Positions 4,355-5,895 of a stretch of DNA of 5,895 nucleotides are shown piece by piece. Below the pieces are notes generated by a model, which was not told the origin of the DNA, searched no databases, and worked only from the letters and a program-made list of their open reading frames with translations. The position numbers and the translations under genes are program-made. Origin of the DNA: Bacteroidales bacterium (lineage in GTDB: Bacteria > Bacteroidota > Bacteroidia > Bacteroidales > JALTDM01); the NCBI GenBank assembly GCA_026996635.1, contig JALWKH010000130.1, positions 1 through 5,895 on the forward strand, given 5' to 3'. Position 1 is the stretch's first letter. Every line of letters starts with the position of its first letter.

Positions 4355-5895
4355 TGGGTGATATTGAAAATTATAGACAACAAGACGATGTTGAAGTAAT
4401 TGATTTCAGGAAGATTTTTTTTAAAATACTTGCCAATTGGTATTGGTTTGTCATTTTTATTTTTTCTTCTTTGATGATTGCTTATTACGTTAATTATTAT
4501 TCTTCTCCATTATATAAAGTGGAAGCATCTTTGCTTATCAAGGACAATAGTGAATTGGGAAGCGGTATAAATCAGATCTTGACGGAAATGGGAGCTTACA
4601 ATAAACTTAGGAAGAAAAAAGTACAAAATGAAATGGCAAAGCTTTCTTCGTATTCTCTTGCATATAAAACACTTCTTCAACTTGATGATATTAGAGTCTC
4701 TCTCTTTTCTGTCGGACGAATAAGAACTGTTGACAGGTATAAAGATGCACCGTTTTCTTTAAAAGTTTTAGATATTGACTCTATAAATGAGATGGTTGGG
4801 AAGCCTGTTATAATTAATTTGATAGATAGCCTTAAGTTCAGGTATTCTATAGTTATTGACGGGAAAAGTGTAAGAAAAGTCAGATCTTTTGGAGATACCA
4901 TCAAAGTAAAAGATTTAAAATTTGTACTAGAGAAAAAGGATGGTGAAGCAATACAAAAAAATATAGAAAATAATATAAACGAGTACTATTTTGTAGTTAA
5001 CGATATGAATAATTTGGCTAAAGCCTACCGTGATAAATTAAATGTAGATCAATTTGACGATAAAAGTTCAATTTTAAATTTAAGTATATCTGAAGAGTCT
5101 CCAACCAAAGCTGCAGATTATTTGAATTCATTAATGGAAACATATATAAGAACAGAGTTGGAGAAAAAAAATATTAGGGCAACAAATGCAATAAAATTTA
5201 TAGATAGTCAATTAAAAGGTATTTCGGATTCGTTGGCAAGAATTTCCGATAAACTGCAAAAATTCAGATCTGCAAATAAATTGGTAAATTTATCATTAAA
5301 GGGGCAAAATATTTATAATAAATTGTATAGTCTCGGGCAGGAAAAAACACAATTGGAAATAAAAAATCAATATTATAATTATTTGCTCGATTATTTAAAT
5401 AAAAAGCAAGATTTAAACAGTATAATTTCGCCTTCTGTTGTCGGAATACAAGATGAAGCATTATCCAGTTTAATAAATAAGTTGTTAAATGATTTTACAG
5501 AATATCAATTGATTAAGTATAGTTCCAAAAAAGAAAATCCTACAATAAAATTAGCAGAAAATAATCTTCAAAAAACAAGAGAAGCAATTATTGAAAATCT
5601 GAAGAATTTAAAACAATCTACAGAATTGCAGCTTAAAGAGGTAAGTAAAAAAATCGATGAGGTAAATAAAGAATTGGCAATGTTGCCTTATACCGAAAAA
5701 GAAATGGTAAACATTCAGAGGTATTATGACCTAAATAATGAAATTTATACATATTTGTTGGAAAAAAGAGCAGAAGCTGGAATTGCCAAAGCATCGAATG
5801 TTCCCGAAGCTGAGGTTGTTGATTATGCCATACCTCAAAATGCTGCAAAAGTAAAACCAAAACCGACATTAAATTATTTGATAGCATTTACATTG
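4354..5895 (+). CDS. wzc: Wzc-type polysaccharide co-polymerase / tyrosine autokinase family (partial, 3' end beyond window)
   Basis: This inner-membrane protein sets chain length and couples polymer synthesis to export through Wza. The frame runs open for 514 codons to the right edge with no stop. A cytoplasmic N-terminal segment (DDVEVIDFRKIFFKIL) leads into the first membrane helix (about 29-48). A Wzz-type periplasmic region follows, beginning PLYKVEASLLIKD. Its long middle part (about 265-440) is rich in Lys, Glu, Leu and Asn and looks like coiled coil. A GNVR-type segment then shows LPYTEKEM (444-451) and IQRYYDLNNEIYTYLLEKRAEA (454-475), followed by IAKASNVPEAEVVDYA. The last residues (KPKPTLNYLIAFTL) are where the second membrane helix starts. 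In the family this helix is followed by a Walker-A/B tyrosine kinase domain, fused or on a separate protein; it is not visible here. An AGGA (4346-4349) lies 4 nt before the ATG, which overlaps the wza stop by one base. ATA and AAA codons are frequent by eye, more than in arcC/argF. Confidence 0.92.
   Translation, partial: MGDIENYRQQDDVEVIDFRKIFFKILANWYWFVIFIFSSLMIAYYVNYYSSPLYKVEASLLIKDNSELGSGINQILTEMGAYNKLRKKKVQNEMAKLSSYSLAYKTLLQLDDIRVSLFSVGRIRTVDRYKDAPFSLKVLDIDSINEMVGKPVIINLIDSLKFRYSIVIDGKSVRKVRSFGDTIKVKDLKFVLEKKDGEAIQKNIENNINEYYFVVNDMNNLAKAYRDKLNVDQFDDKSSILNLSISEESPTKAADYLNSLMETYIRTELEKKNIRATNAIKFIDSQLKGISDSLARISDKLQKFRSANKLVNLSLKGQNIYNKLYSLGQEKTQLEIKNQYYNYLLDYLNKKQDLNSIISPSVVGIQDEALSSLINKLLNDFTEYQLIKYSSKKENPTIKLAENNLQKTREAIIENLKNLKQSTELQLKEVSKKIDEVNKELAMLPYTEKEMVNIQRYYDLNNEIYTYLLEKRAEAGIAKASNVPEAEVVDYAIPQNAAKVKPKPTLNYLIAFTL

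Noticed and set aside
4677..5887. Minus-strand open frames opposite the Wzc-type gene
   Set aside because: They arise from the AT-rich composition of the opposite strand, lack start signals and overlap an uninterrupted 514-codon frame.

Overview
The window looks like a piece of an AT-rich Bacteroidota (Bacteroidetes) chromosome. The main evidence is a -7-type promoter word of that phylum, TATATTTG (consensus TAnnTTTG), 19 to 26 nt before four of the genes. Supporting evidence is weak or absent Shine-Dalgarno sequences at several starts, a Sec-exported PorT-like beta-barrel protein, two lipoproteins, and a short Wza-like exporter with a C-terminal hydrophobic helix. I cannot place it below phylum level.

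Left two-thirds (1-3475, all minus strand; transcription runs from right to left). arcC (carbamate kinase) and argF/arcB (ornithine carbamoyltransferase) are 12 nt apart and form a two-gene operon. It has its own promoter upstream and a hairpin terminator downstream. Together the enzymes interconvert citrulline, carbamoyl phosphate and ATP, the lower half of the arginine deiminase route; no arginine deiminase gene is in the window. Next comes an outer-membrane beta-barrel protein of unknown role as a single transcription unit, then a conserved lipoprotein of unknown function cut by the left edge. Each of these units begins almost inside the terminator of the one before it.

Right third (3587-5895, plus strand). 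A Wza-type outer-membrane polysaccharide export lipoprotein overlaps by one base with a Wzc-type chain-length/tyrosine-kinase-family protein that runs off the right edge. This is the usual start of a capsule or exopolysaccharide locus. It is read divergently from arcC across a 111-bp intergenic region holding two back-to-back promoters.

No tRNA, rRNA, CRISPR array, insertion sequence or prophage signal was seen, and no stretch over 300 bp lacks a gene. I found no clearly new system. The observations most worth checking are the truncated carbamoyl-phosphate operon, the terminator-to-promoter packing, and the helix-tailed Wza.
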